Source: Paenibacillus montanisoli
Lineage (GTDB): Bacteria; Bacillota; Bacilli; Paenibacillales; Paenibacillaceae
Reading direction: 5' to 3'
Assembly (NCBI RefSeq): GCF_003268025.1
Contig: NZ_QLUW01000006.1
Coordinates: 62,001-126,000, forward strand
Length of the DNA: 64,000 nucleotides
Shown here: piece by piece, positions 35,517 to 44,066 of the stretch
Numbering within the stretch: the stretch's first letter is position 1
Layout: each line of letters opens with the position of its first letter
Position numbers and translations under genes: made by a program
Notes under the pieces: generated by a model
What the model saw: only the letters and a program-made list of their open reading frames with translations
What the model was told of the DNA's origin: nothing
Databases searched by the model: none

Positions 35517-37052
35517 ATGTACCGTATCTTAATTGTCGACGACGAGCGGATTGAACGCGAAGGAATCCGGCAGCTGATCAGACGCCATCGGTTTCCGCTT
35601 GAACCGGTGCTTGCCGAGAACGGGGAAGCCGCGCTCGCCATCGTCCAAGAACAGCAGATCGATCTTATCATCACCGATATTAAAATGCCTTTTATGGACG
35701 GCCTCGAGTTCTCGGAGCGGGTGAGCAGCCTAAAGCCGGACATTCCGATGATTATATACAGCGCTTACAGCGATTTCGAGTTCGCACGAAGGGCGCTGAA
35801 GACAAACGTGAACCATTACTTGCTCAAGCCGATCCAGATTCCGGAATTCATGACCGTGATGAAGCAGGTTATCGAGGCGTGCGACCGGAAGCGCGAGGAT
35901 CGGATCAAGAACGAACAGTTGCTAGAGGGATATAACAGGGGGCTGGCGTATGAGCGCGAGAAGGTGCTTATGGACGCTCTATACGGTGTCGTTCATCAAG
36001 AGCACGACGCGGATGCGGCTTGGCTGCATCTGATGCTGATCGACTGCGGCAGTCGGTTTTTTGACAATCACCATGCCCCGTTTACCGCGCTTATGAGCGG
36101 TTTTATTCCGTATGACCACGATTACGTGAACTTAAACGAGCATCAAAGCGCGATTCTCGTCAAGAGCAGCCGCATGCTCGGGAAGGAGGAGCTGCTTCCG
36201 CTCGCGGACGGCATCGTTCGCGGCATGGACGATAGCTTCGCGGCAGCCGGAGCCGGCATCGTCGTCGGCCGCCCCGTGAACCGGCTGGACAGGCTGAGCG
36301 ACGTCTTTAACGAGATGGAAGCGGCTATCGACTACAAATTTTTTGCCGAAGGGAATCCGGTGCTGTTTACGGGCGAGGAGACGCAAGAGCAGCCGGCGCT
36401 GGACGAGCAGGAGGTGGAGTCCATGCTGAAGCGCATATACGGCTATGTAGAGGGCCATGATGCGCATGGCGCGCTTTATGGCGTGGATTTGCTTTTCTCT
36501 GCGCTTCGTTCGAAGGGCAAGCTGTCCGTCATTTATACGAAATTCATTTGCTCCGAACTGGTGAAGCGGGTGTATGCCAAGACGGATAAAGGGCGTGCCG
36601 ACATCGAGGATATCAGCGTCTATGTCGACCAAATCTTCCGGGCAGGCTCGCTGACGGAACTGAAAGCGTTAATCGGATCGATAATCGAACGCCTGTTGCC
36701 CGCCAAAGACGAGAGCGGGAAGGATGATTCGGCAAGCAAGCTCATTACGGGCATCAAGAAGCTGATCGAGAAGGGGTACAGTCAGGATCTATCCCTCGAG
36801 GCCATTGCGGAGCAGGTTCATTTGACGCCAAGCTACTTGAGCTACTTGTTCAAGAAGGAGACCGGGCGCAGCTTGGTCCGCTACATCACGCATGTCCGCA
36901 TGGAGAAGGCAGTGGAGCTATTGACGCGCACGAATATGAAAATCATCGATATCAGCGAGTCGCTCGGCTACAGCAATTCCTCGTATTTTATTCAGATTTT
37001 CCGCAATCATCACGGGGTCAGTCCGGCTAAATACCGGGAATCGGCATCGTAA
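35517..37052 (+). CDS. Two-component response regulator with AraC-type output (YesN-like)
   Basis: The 511-residue protein has a receiver domain at 1-120 with the phospho-acceptor Asp in IITDIKMPFMDGLEF (about residue 54). A helical linker follows, then a C-terminal AraC double HTH (about 405-510, LSLEAIAEQVHLTPSYLSYLFKKETG and IIDISESLGYSNSSYF). ATG 35517 is preferred over GTG 35514 because GGGGGA lies 6 bases upstream. Its partner kinase is probably the YesM-like gene at 40822, with the transporter genes in between. Such pairs activate the adjacent importer when its sugar is present outside. Confidence 0.92.
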   Translation: MYRILIVDDERIEREGIRQLIRRHRFPLEPVLAENGEAALAIVQEQQIDLIITDIKMPFMDGLEFSERVSSLKPDIPMIIYSAYSDFEFARRALKTNVNHYLLKPIQIPEFMTVMKQVIEACDRKREDRIKNEQLLEGYNRGLAYEREKVLMDALYGVVHQEHDADAAWLHLMLIDCGSRFFDNHHAPFTALMSGFIPYDHDYVNLNEHQSAILVKSSRMLGKEELLPLADGIVRGMDDSFAAAGAGIVVGRPVNRLDRLSDVFNEMEAAIDYKFFAEGNPVLFTGEETQEQPALDEQEVESMLKRIYGYVEGHDAHGALYGVDLLFSALRSKGKLSVIYTKFICSELVKRVYAKTDKGRADIEDISVYVDQIFRAGSLTELKALIGSIIERLLPAKDESGKDDSASKLITGIKKLIEKGYSQDLSLEAIAEQVHLTPSYLSYLFKKETGRSLVRYITHVRMEKAVELLTRTNMKIIDISESLGYSNSSYFIQIFRNHHGVSPAKYRESAS

Positions 37053-37068
37053 AAATTTGATGTCCATT

Positions 37069-37113
37069 CGAAAAAATTTCGCATAGAGGATGAAAACGGT
37101 TGCTTTATATAAT
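37069..37113 (+). promoter_or_regulatory. Promoter region of the solute-binding protein gene
   Basis: A TATAAT (37108-37113) has no clear -35. A small palindrome CGAAA-AAA-TTTCG lies at 37069-37081, near where an activator would bind. Control by the response regulator at 35517 is inferred. Confidence 0.35.
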
Positions 37114-37151
37114 GAACCTGTAAAGAAAAAACTTGGACTTGGGGGATGACG

Positions 37152-38840
37152 ATGAAAGCAAAAGCGCTAAGTTTGTTACTATGTGCATCGGTTGCGATGA
37201 GTTTAACGGCTTGCGGCTCGAATAACGCCGATGAGAGCGGCAATCAAGCTGCGGCTGCCAACTCGGAGACCGGCTCGAATGATGCTTCCGCAACAAATAC
37301 AGAGCCCGCAGCAAAAGACGACGGACCGTTTACGAAATACGACGAACAGATTACGGTCTCCCTTGGCAGACAAGGCGTATCCGGCAATAACCTTCCGGAC
37401 GGCGATACGCTGGAGAACAACAAGTTTCTGAAATACGTCGAAGACCGGCTCAACGTGAAAGTGAAGTACGAGTTCTCCGTCGAAGACATGGACGCGTATA
37501 ACCAGAAGGTGAACCTGACGATCGCAAGCAGCACCATCCCGGACATTATGGTCGTCAACGAGCAGCAGTTCAAGCGGCTGGCCAAGGCCGGATCGCTGGC
37601 AGACCTGACGGACATTTACGAGAAATACAGCTCCCCGCTCATTAAAGAGTATTACAGCTCGTACTCCGATGACCGCGTGCTGAATACGGGCCGCATCGAT
37701 GGCAAGCTGTACGGCCTGCCGAATACGAACATCGACGGCAGCTACCAATTGCTGTGGGTCCGCAAGGACTGGCTAGACAAACTGAACCTGAAGGTGCCAT
37801 CCTCCATCGAAGACGTGAAGGCGGTTGCCAAAGCGTTCAAGGAACAAGATCCGGACGGAAACGGCAAGCCGGACACGGTCGGCCTTCTTGGCGACAAATC
37901 CATAGTAGGCGATGGCGGATTCTTCACCTTCGACCCGATCTTCAACCTGAACCACTCCTATCCGAAGAGCTGGTTCAAAGATGACAGCGGCAATGTCGTA
38001 TACGGCTCGACAACGCCTGAAACGAAGCAGGCCCTTGCTCAGCTGAGCGAGATGTATAAAGACGGCCTGATCGATAAAGAGTTCCTGACGCGCAAATGGG
38101 AAGACAACGCCGGTCTCGTATCCAGCGGCAGAGCGGGGATTCTGTTCGCGCCATGGTTCGCCGGCTGGATGCTGTCGGATAACGTGAAGGCTGATCCGAA
38201 CGCGGAGTGGGTTCCGGTAGCGGGTCCGGTTGACGGCGAGGGCAAACGCAATGTCGTACCATCCGCGCCTTCGGGCACGTTCCTGGTCGTCAGCAAGAAC
38301 GCGGAGCATCCGGAAGCGGCTCTGAAAATGCTCAGCGTCGAGTACGAAGGCATCCGTCTGATCGACCCTGCATCGCAGGAGATTTACAAGGATAAGGGCG
38401 TCAGCTGGCTCAACTACCCGCTGAACCTGCAGCTGGACTTCCAGGATGCGCTTGCCCGCGACATTCCGGTTTATGACAAGGTGCTGCAGGACAACGACAT
38501 GAAGGATCTGCCGGCCCGCCTCATTCCGCGCGTCAATTCGATCCTGAAGAACCATAAAGAACCGAAGAAGGATATTGCTGCTTTCGCGGACTCTCTCGCG
38601 TTCTACGTTGCCGGTGCGGTAACGGGCGCCAAAGAAATCGCGAAGGTCAACCCGATCTTCTACGGCTCGACCGAAACCATGGTGAAGAGAGGCGCGAACC
38701 TCGACAAGCTGGAGAACGAAACGTTCCTGCGCATCATTACGGGCGCAGCGCCGATTGACGATTTTGACAAGTTCGTCACGACGTGGAAGAGCACCGGCGG
38801 CGATACGGTAGCCAAAGAAGTAGAAGAGTCGATCAAGTAA
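37152..38840 (+). CDS. Sugar ABC transporter substrate-binding lipoprotein (LplA/LipO-like)
   Basis: The 562-residue protein has a lipoprotein signal peptide with lipobox LTAC (Cys at about 21) and then a Ser/Asn/Glu/Ala-rich linker to about 60. It is a family 1 solute-binding protein of the large oligosaccharide class found with LplBC permeases. ATG 37152 is chosen because GGGGG lies 6 bases upstream. It is anchored outside the membrane and delivers oligosaccharides, here probably mannose-containing glycans, to the permeases at 38921 and 39824. No ATPase gene is nearby; a shared MsmX-type ATPase encoded elsewhere is usual. Confidence 0.9.
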   Translation: MKAKALSLLLCASVAMSLTACGSNNADESGNQAAAANSETGSNDASATNTEPAAKDDGPFTKYDEQITVSLGRQGVSGNNLPDGDTLENNKFLKYVEDRLNVKVKYEFSVEDMDAYNQKVNLTIASSTIPDIMVVNEQQFKRLAKAGSLADLTDIYEKYSSPLIKEYYSSYSDDRVLNTGRIDGKLYGLPNTNIDGSYQLLWVRKDWLDKLNLKVPSSIEDVKAVAKAFKEQDPDGNGKPDTVGLLGDKSIVGDGGFFTFDPIFNLNHSYPKSWFKDDSGNVVYGSTTPETKQALAQLSEMYKDGLIDKEFLTRKWEDNAGLVSSGRAGILFAPWFAGWMLSDNVKADPNAEWVPVAGPVDGEGKRNVVPSAPSGTFLVVSKNAEHPEAALKMLSVEYEGIRLIDPASQEIYKDKGVSWLNYPLNLQLDFQDALARDIPVYDKVLQDNDMKDLPARLIPRVNSILKNHKEPKKDIAAFADSLAFYVAGAVTGAKEIAKVNPIFYGSTETMVKRGANLDKLENETFLRIITGAAPIDDFDKFVTTWKSTGGDTVAKEVEESIK

Positions 38841-38850
38841 ATCGAAACGA

Positions 38851-38891
38851 GAAGGGTATCCTTGCTTGCCGGTAAGCGAGCGATACCCTTC
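38851..38891 (+). other. Attenuating hairpin between lipoprotein and permease genes
   Basis: GAAGGGTATC (38851-38860) pairs perfectly with GATACCCTTC (38882-38891), with inner GCTT/AAGC pairing and little T-run. Such hairpins protect the binding-protein mRNA and lower permease expression. Confidence 0.6.
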
Positions 38892-38920
38892 TTACTACAA
38901 CACGTATAGGTGGAGATCGC

Positions 38921-39811
38921 ATGTTTAATCGGTCCTATGTATGGAGCTATCATCTCATGCTGCTGCCCGGCATTATTTTTCTGATTTTGTTCAGCATTAT
39001 TCCGATGTTCGGCATCCTGATCGCCTTTCAAGACTATCAACCGACGTTGGGATTGTTCCATTCCGATTGGGTTGGCCTCGAGAATTTCTCTTATATGTTC
39101 AGCTTGCCCGACAGCAAGCTCATCCTCGTCAACACGCTGGTCATAGCGATTATGAAAATAATAGCCGGCTTGATCGTCCCGTTTCTGTTCGCGCTGCTGC
39201 TTCATGAAGTGGTCAGCGTCAAATTCAAGCGGACCATCCAAACGATCGTCTACTTGCCCCATTTCATGTCATGGGTCATTCTGTCCGGCGTGATGATAAA
39301 CATATTGAGCTTGGACGGCATTATTAACCACATCATTCAGCTGTTTGGCTTCGAGCCCATCATGTTCCTGCAGAGCAACCATTGGTTCCGCCCGATCGTC
39401 GTTGCCAGCGACGTCTGGAAGGAATTCGGATTCAGCACCGTCATCTATATCGCGGCGCTGGCCTCCGTGAATGCGAATCTGTACGAGGCGGCCGCGATTG
39501 ACGGCGCCAACCGGTTCGGGCGGCTGCTGTACGTAACGATTCCAAGCCTGCTGCCGACCGTAATCTTGCTCGCGACGCTAAGCCTCGGCAACGTGCTGAA
39601 CGCCGGCTTTGAGCAAATCTTGAACCTGTACAACCCGATCGTTTATCAGACCGGGGATATTATCGATACTTACGTGTACCGCGCCGGCTTGCTGGAGACG
39701 CAGTACGGCCTCGCAACCGCAGTCGGCTTGCTTAAATCCGTTGTGAGCTTCCTGCTGATTACACTGTCTTATACGCTCGCTTCGCGCTTTGCGAACTACC
39801 GGATTTTTTAG
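38921..39811 (+). CDS. Sugar ABC transporter permease (LplB-like)
   Basis: The 296-residue inner-membrane protein has six membrane segments, starting LMLLPGIIFLILFSIIPMFGILIAF. The cytoplasmic EAA loop that contacts the ATPase reads NLYEAAAIDGANRFGRLLYVTIPSLLPT (about 186-213). This is the first permease of the pair; GGTGGAG lies before the ATG. It belongs to the lipoprotein-permease-permease unit and imports oligosaccharide. Confidence 0.92.
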   Translation: MFNRSYVWSYHLMLLPGIIFLILFSIIPMFGILIAFQDYQPTLGLFHSDWVGLENFSYMFSLPDSKLILVNTLVIAIMKIIAGLIVPFLFALLLHEVVSVKFKRTIQTIVYLPHFMSWVILSGVMINILSLDGIINHIIQLFGFEPIMFLQSNHWFRPIVVASDVWKEFGFSTVIYIAALASVNANLYEAAAIDGANRFGRLLYVTIPSLLPTVILLATLSLGNVLNAGFEQILNLYNPIVYQTGDIIDTYVYRAGLLETQYGLATAVGLLKSVVSFLLITLSYTLASRFANYRIF

Positions 39812-39823
39812 GAGTGATCACTC

Positions 39824-40708
39824 ATGATGATTCGAGGAAACAACCGTATCGTTGATGCCGTCATTTACTGCATGCTAGCCGTTGTCGCCTTCTTCTCGAT
39901 GGCTCCGATACTGAATACGCTCGCCATTTCGTTCAGCGGCAAGGTTGCCGCAATGTCCGGTCAAGTTTATTTCTGGCCGGTCGATCTCAATGTGAGTGCC
40001 TACAAACAGGTGCTAGGCGACCGCGATTTCTTCCGCTCCTTCGGGGTGTCGGTGGAACGGGTGCTCCTGGGCGGCGCCATTAACTTCATTATCACGGTCC
40101 TCATGGCCTATCCGCTCGCCAAATCAGCCAAGCTGTTTCCGGGCCGCAACATCTATATGTGGTTTATCGTGTTCTGCATGCTGTTCAGCGGCGGACTCAT
40201 TCCATGGTATATGACGATCCATTCGCTTGGCCTGCTCGACAAGATTTGGGCGCTTGTGCTGCCTACGGCCGTGCCGGTCTTCAACGTGATCCTGCTCATG
40301 AACTTCTTCAAGGGCATTCCGAAGGAGCTGGAAGAGGCGGCGAACATGGACGGCGCAGGACCGTGGAAAACATTGTTCATGGTATTCGTGCCGGTCTCGC
40401 TGCCGGCGCTGGCAGCCGTCACGCTGTTTTCCATCGTAGGTCATTGGAATGCCTTCTTCGACGGCATGATTCTGATGCAGCATAAGGAAAACTGGCCGTT
40501 GCAGACGTATATCCAGCAGCTGATCGTGAACCTCAGCTCGATCATGAATACGACGGATCCCGAGGAAGTCAAACGGCTGTCCAACATCTCGAGCCAGCTG
40601 CTTAACGCCGCTAAAGTCATGGTTTCGATGGTGCCGATTATGCTGATTTATCCGTTTTTGCAGAAATATTTCGTAAGCGGTATTGTGCTTGGTGCGGTGA
40701 AAGAGTAA
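39824..40708 (+). CDS. Sugar ABC transporter permease (LplC/YtcP-like)
   Basis: The 294-residue second permease has six membrane segments and the EAA loop KELEEAANMDGAGPWKTLFMVFVPVSLPA (about 166-194). The N-terminal MAPILNTLAISFSGKVAAMSGQVYFWPVDLN stretch is typical of the YtcP/LplC branch. It begins 12 bases after the LplB-like gene, behind AGGAGTGA, and pairs with it. ATG 39827 is an equally possible start. The gene ends just before the promoter of the sensor kinase gene. Confidence 0.92.
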   Translation: MMIRGNNRIVDAVIYCMLAVVAFFSMAPILNTLAISFSGKVAAMSGQVYFWPVDLNVSAYKQVLGDRDFFRSFGVSVERVLLGGAINFIITVLMAYPLAKSAKLFPGRNIYMWFIVFCMLFSGGLIPWYMTIHSLGLLDKIWALVLPTAVPVFNVILLMNFFKGIPKELEEAANMDGAGPWKTLFMVFVPVSLPALAAVTLFSIVGHWNAFFDGMILMQHKENWPLQTYIQQLIVNLSSIMNTTDPEEVKRLSNISSQLLNAAKVMVSMVPIMLIYPFLQKYFVSGIVLGAVKE

Positions 40709-40821
40709 AGCCGGGCCGCAGCTTGGCCAATTGGAATTTTCTGCTCTACTCCTGAATCATGGATTTCCCCTATAATGAACGGAAAGCCGGCTGTTAGCGC
40801 GAGGGGAGAGAGGATCGGTCC

Positions 40822-42477
40822 ATGGTTCCGGCATTTATGAGAAACGCCAGTATGAAGCGGAAGCTGTTCGTTTCTTACTTGGCGGTCATTATGATCCCGC
40901 TTGCCTTGCTTGGCGCATATTCGTATCAGCAGTCGAGGCAGCTGCAGCTGCAGCAAGCGAATGTTGTCCTGCAGGACAGCCTCAGCAAAATGGAAGACAA
41001 TTTGAGTTACAAGCTGCAGCGGTTCAATTCGGCGATTGAGCTGGTTGCGTACAACCCGGTGTTTGCCCATATTTTCAACGATGCGTACTCGGATTACTAC
41101 ACGATGTATAAAGATCTCAGCGAAAACGTGGACCCGCTGCTCGATACGACGCTGTTTCTGAATAACGATATTAAACGCATTATGATCTACACAGGCAATA
41201 ACATTACCGAACGCATGAACTCGATCATCCCGATTGCGAAGGTGGAGCATGAATTCTGGTTTGACGAGGCCATGAAGTCGTCCGAGACAAACTGGTATGC
41301 GCAGGACGGCAAAGTGTTCGGCGTGCGGCGCATATTCGGCGATACGTTAGAGGATAAGGGAAATCTAGTCTACATGGAGCTCAAACCGGAGTTCTTCGCC
41401 AATTCCTTGAAAGAGTCGAGTTCACGCGAGTTTACCGTCGCCGTCACGGATGCGCATCAGCAGGTCGTCTACGCCAGCAAGCCGTCAGTAAAGCTGCCGG
41501 CAAGCGGCGAAAGCAGCGGGGACTTGGTCCTGAGCAGGCCGATTCATGAATCCGGCTGGACGCTCTCGCTCATTGCCTCCTCCGACGCGGTAACCTTTCA
41601 GCCTTGGAAAATCATTCGCGCCACCATCGTGATCGAAGGCATTTGCTTTATCGTTTTGTTCGGGATCATCTGGCTGTTCTCGCGATTGTTCGTGAGCCGT
41701 ATCGGCCAATTGAACACGAAGATGCGGATGGTCGAGCAGGGTGTTTTTAACATCGATTCCCGGGTGCAGGCCAGAGACGAGATCGGGGAGCTCGAGCTTC
41801 GGTTCGGCAAAATGCTTGCCAGCATCAATGTGCTCATCGAAGAGGGCTACAAGAACCAGATCAGCCAGAAGGAAGCGGAGCTTCGGGCGCTGCAGTCGCA
41901 GATCAACCCGCATTTTCTATACAACTCGCTCTCGGTCATCAACTGGAAGGCGATTTCGGCAGGGGCAGAGGATATCAGCGACGTAGCCGGCTTGCTGTCG
42001 ACCTTCTATCGCACCTCGCTCAACAAGGGCAAGGACATTATGTCCGTGAGGGACGAGCTGTTGAACACCAAGTCTTACATCGAGATGCAGCTGATTATGC
42101 ACGATTACGAGTTTGACGTTGAATACGACATTGATGAGGAAATGTTGGATTGCCAGATGATCAAATTGGTGCTCCAGCCGATCGTGGAGAACGCCATCGA
42201 GCACGGGATCGACCAGAAGCGGACAGGCAAAGGACTTCTGCGGATCAGCGGCGCAAGCCTGCATGATTATATCGTGTTTACGGTGCGGGACAACGGTCCG
42301 GGCATGACCCAAGAATTAGTGGATGAGGTGCTGGTGAAGCAGTCAAAAGGCTACGGACTTTATAATGTGCAGGAGCGAATTCGAGTTCAATACGGAAACG
42401 GTTATGGATTAAGCATTATGAGCGAAGCCGGTGAAGGTACTTACGTGACAGTGAAGCTTCCGAAAGTCCAAGGATGA
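40822..42477 (+). CDS. YesM-like sensor histidine kinase
   Basis: The 551-residue protein has a membrane segment at about 13-30, an extracellular sensor domain to about 265, a second segment (about 268-290) and a HAMP linker. The kinase part carries QINPHFLYNSLSVINW with the phospho-His (about residue 371), then an ATP-binding domain with an N-box (QPIVENAIEHGI) and DNGPGM. This is the HPK8/YesM type and the likely partner of the YesN-like regulator at 35517. A TATAAT (40771-40776) suggests it also has its own promoter. The signal is probably a sugar, or the sugar-loaded lipoprotein at 37152. Confidence 0.93.
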   Translation: MVPAFMRNASMKRKLFVSYLAVIMIPLALLGAYSYQQSRQLQLQQANVVLQDSLSKMEDNLSYKLQRFNSAIELVAYNPVFAHIFNDAYSDYYTMYKDLSENVDPLLDTTLFLNNDIKRIMIYTGNNITERMNSIIPIAKVEHEFWFDEAMKSSETNWYAQDGKVFGVRRIFGDTLEDKGNLVYMELKPEFFANSLKESSSREFTVAVTDAHQQVVYASKPSVKLPASGESSGDLVLSRPIHESGWTLSLIASSDAVTFQPWKIIRATIVIEGICFIVLFGIIWLFSRLFVSRIGQLNTKMRMVEQGVFNIDSRVQARDEIGELELRFGKMLASINVLIEEGYKNQISQKEAELRALQSQINPHFLYNSLSVINWKAISAGAEDISDVAGLLSTFYRTSLNKGKDIMSVRDELLNTKSYIEMQLIMHDYEFDVEYDIDEEMLDCQMIKLVLQPIVENAIEHGIDQKRTGKGLLRISGASLHDYIVFTVRDNGPGMTQELVDEVLVKQSKGYGLYNVQERIRVQYGNGYGLSIMSEAGEGTYVTVKLPKVQG

Positions 42478-42492
42478 ATCGTGAGGGATCGT

Positions 42493-42674
42493 TAACGAAC
42501 CTCATAGAGCTTATTTGGAAATATCACTATAATTGCGGTGCTAACGAATCTCAGACACCTTATTTCCTCTAGAATGACCGCAAATCACCCGATTTCTGCA
42601 AAATAAGGCTTCCTAGGTTCGTTAGCTCGCATTTTAAGCAAATTTCAGCGAAATAAGCACAAATGGGTTCGTTA
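42493..42674. repeat. 50/83/50 intergenic element, copy 2
   Basis: Units TAACGAACCTC (42493) and TAACGAATCTC (42542) are followed by reverse units ending TTCGTTA at 42624 and 42674. Offsets are 49, 83 and 50 bp. Each unit carries CTTATTT about 17 bp in from its TAACG end. It lies between the convergent kinase and ald genes. The sequence between units is unlike that of the other two copies, but the layout is the same. Confidence 0.82.
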
Positions 42675-42696
42675 GAAACCCGGACATACTTCTACA

Positions 42697-42739
42697 AACG
42701 CCAAGCCCCCTTGAGACTTTCTCAAGGGGGCTTGGCGTT
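42697..42739. terminator. Strong hairpin between the kinase and ald genes
   Basis: AACGCCAAGCCCCCTTGAG (42697-42715) and its complement (42721-42739) form a perfect 19-bp stem with a 5-base loop. T-runs are short on both sides. It probably ends both convergent transcripts. Confidence 0.75.
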
Positions 42740-42764
42740 GGGGTTTAAAAAATGAAGAGGCTGA

Positions 42765-43898
42765 TTATATGTGAACGGTATGCAGCTCCAGCACTTCGGC
42801 TAGAGGAGTGTATGCATAACCAAGATCATCGGCTACGGCTTTGTAGGTCACTTTGCCATGGATAATGTTTGTGCCGCTTTGCAGGGCGGGACTGTCTTGG
42901 ATGGCTGGGAACGCGCCTTTGCGGGCAATTTGCATCGCATACGGCATCGTAGCGTTGGTGAGTCCGATGGTGGACGTCTGCGGCACGGCGCCCGGCATGT
43001 TGGCGACGGCGTAATGAATAACGCCGTGCTTCACATAAGTTGGATTATCGTGGGTGGTAATATGGTCGATCGTTTCGACGCTGCCGCCTTGGTCGATAGC
43101 GACATCCACGATAACGGCTCCTCGCTTCATCGATTTCACCATGTCTTCGGATACGAGGACGGGTGCTTTCGCGCCCGGAATGAGCACGGCGCAGATGAGC
43201 AGGTCGGCTTCGGCTACGCTGCGCGCGATATTGTGCCGGCTGGAAATCAGCGTCTGCACTTGATTGCCGAACAGGTCCTCGAGCTGGCGCAGACGCGCCG
43301 CGCTAAGGTCGAGAATCGTTACATCCGCGCCTAAGCCTACGGCGATCTTGGCCGCATTCGTGCCGACGACACCGCCGCCGATAATGGTAACCTTGCCGCG
43401 GGCCACGCCGGGAATGCCGGAGAGGAGAATGCCGCGTCCGCCTTTGGGGCGTTCGAGCAGCTGCGCGCCGATTTGGGCCGCCATCCGGCCGGCCACCTCG
43501 CTCATTGGCGTAAGCAGCGGCAGCGCTCCGCCTTCTTTGACGGTTTCATAAGCGATGGCGGTCACCTTCGCGTCCACCAGCGCCTTTGCTAGGGCCGGAT
43601 CCGCGGAGAGGTGCAAATACGTAAAGAGAATTAAACCTTCTCGAAAATAAGGGTATTCACTAGGGAGCGGTTCTTTTACTTTCACGATCATGTCCGCTTG
43701 CTGCCATACGGATGCGGCGTCCGTCACGATAATAGCGCCGGATTGCGCGTACTCGGCATCGGTAAAGCCGCTTTCCAGGCCGGCGTTTGTCTCGACATAG
43801 ACGATATGGCCGTCCTGCACGAATTCCTTTACGCCATATGGCGTTACCCCGACACGGCATTCATTGTTTTTGATTTCCTTCGGTACGCCGATCTTCAT
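42765..43898 (-). CDS. ald: Alanine dehydrogenase
   Basis: The 377-residue protein matches Ald over its length. It has an N-terminal [17 protein letters not shown] block, the VKVKEPL substrate-site loop (about 72-78), TYLHLSAD with the catalytic His, the NAD-binding [22 protein letters not shown] (about 172-193) and the C-terminal TNATMPYA block. It converts L-alanine and NAD to pyruvate and ammonia in the cytoplasm. It is divergent from a PucR-family regulator gene; Bacillus subtilis ald is activated by the PucR-type AdeR, so the neighbour is the likely activator. Two TAGACA-containing repeats lie between them. Confidence 0.96.
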   Translation of the reverse strand: MKIGVPKEIKNNECRVGVTPYGVKEFVQDGHIVYVETNAGLESGFTDAEYAQSGAIIVTDAASVWQQADMIVKVKEPLPSEYPYFREGLILFTYLHLSADPALAKALVDAKVTAIAYETVKEGGALPLLTPMSEVAGRMAAQIGAQLLERPKGGRGILLSGIPGVARGKVTIIGGGVVGTNAAKIAVGLGADVTILDLSAARLRQLEDLFGNQVQTLISSRHNIARSVAEADLLICAVLIPGAKAPVLVSEDMVKSMKRGAVIVDVAIDQGGSVETIDHITTHDNPTYVKHGVIHYAVANMPGAVPQTSTIGLTNATMPYAMQIARKGAFPAIQDSPALQSGTNIIHGKVTYKAVADDLGYAYTPLAEVLELHTVHI

Positions 43899-44003
43899 GA
43901 TCCTTCGCTCCTCGTTAGTCGTAATGGGAACTTTATAGCTTCATTATAAAATCGGCTTGTCACTTATTCATCGTACAAAACATCAAGCGGATTGACGGGA
44001 TCA

Positions 44004-44050
44004 TAGACATATTTGTATAGTGGGACTAGCCATTATAGACATTTTGTCTA
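44004..44050 (+). promoter_or_regulatory. Paired TAGACA palindromes, candidate PucR-regulator sites
   Basis: A perfect palindrome TAGACA-TTT-TGTCTA spans 44036-44050, just before the PucR-type gene at 44067. An imperfect copy, TAGACA-TATT-TGTATA, spans about 44004-44019. Their starts are 32 bp apart, about three helical turns. They lie between ald and the regulator and could serve both. Binding is inferred. Confidence 0.5.
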
Positions 44051-44066
44051 ATCGGGGGTTGAAAAT

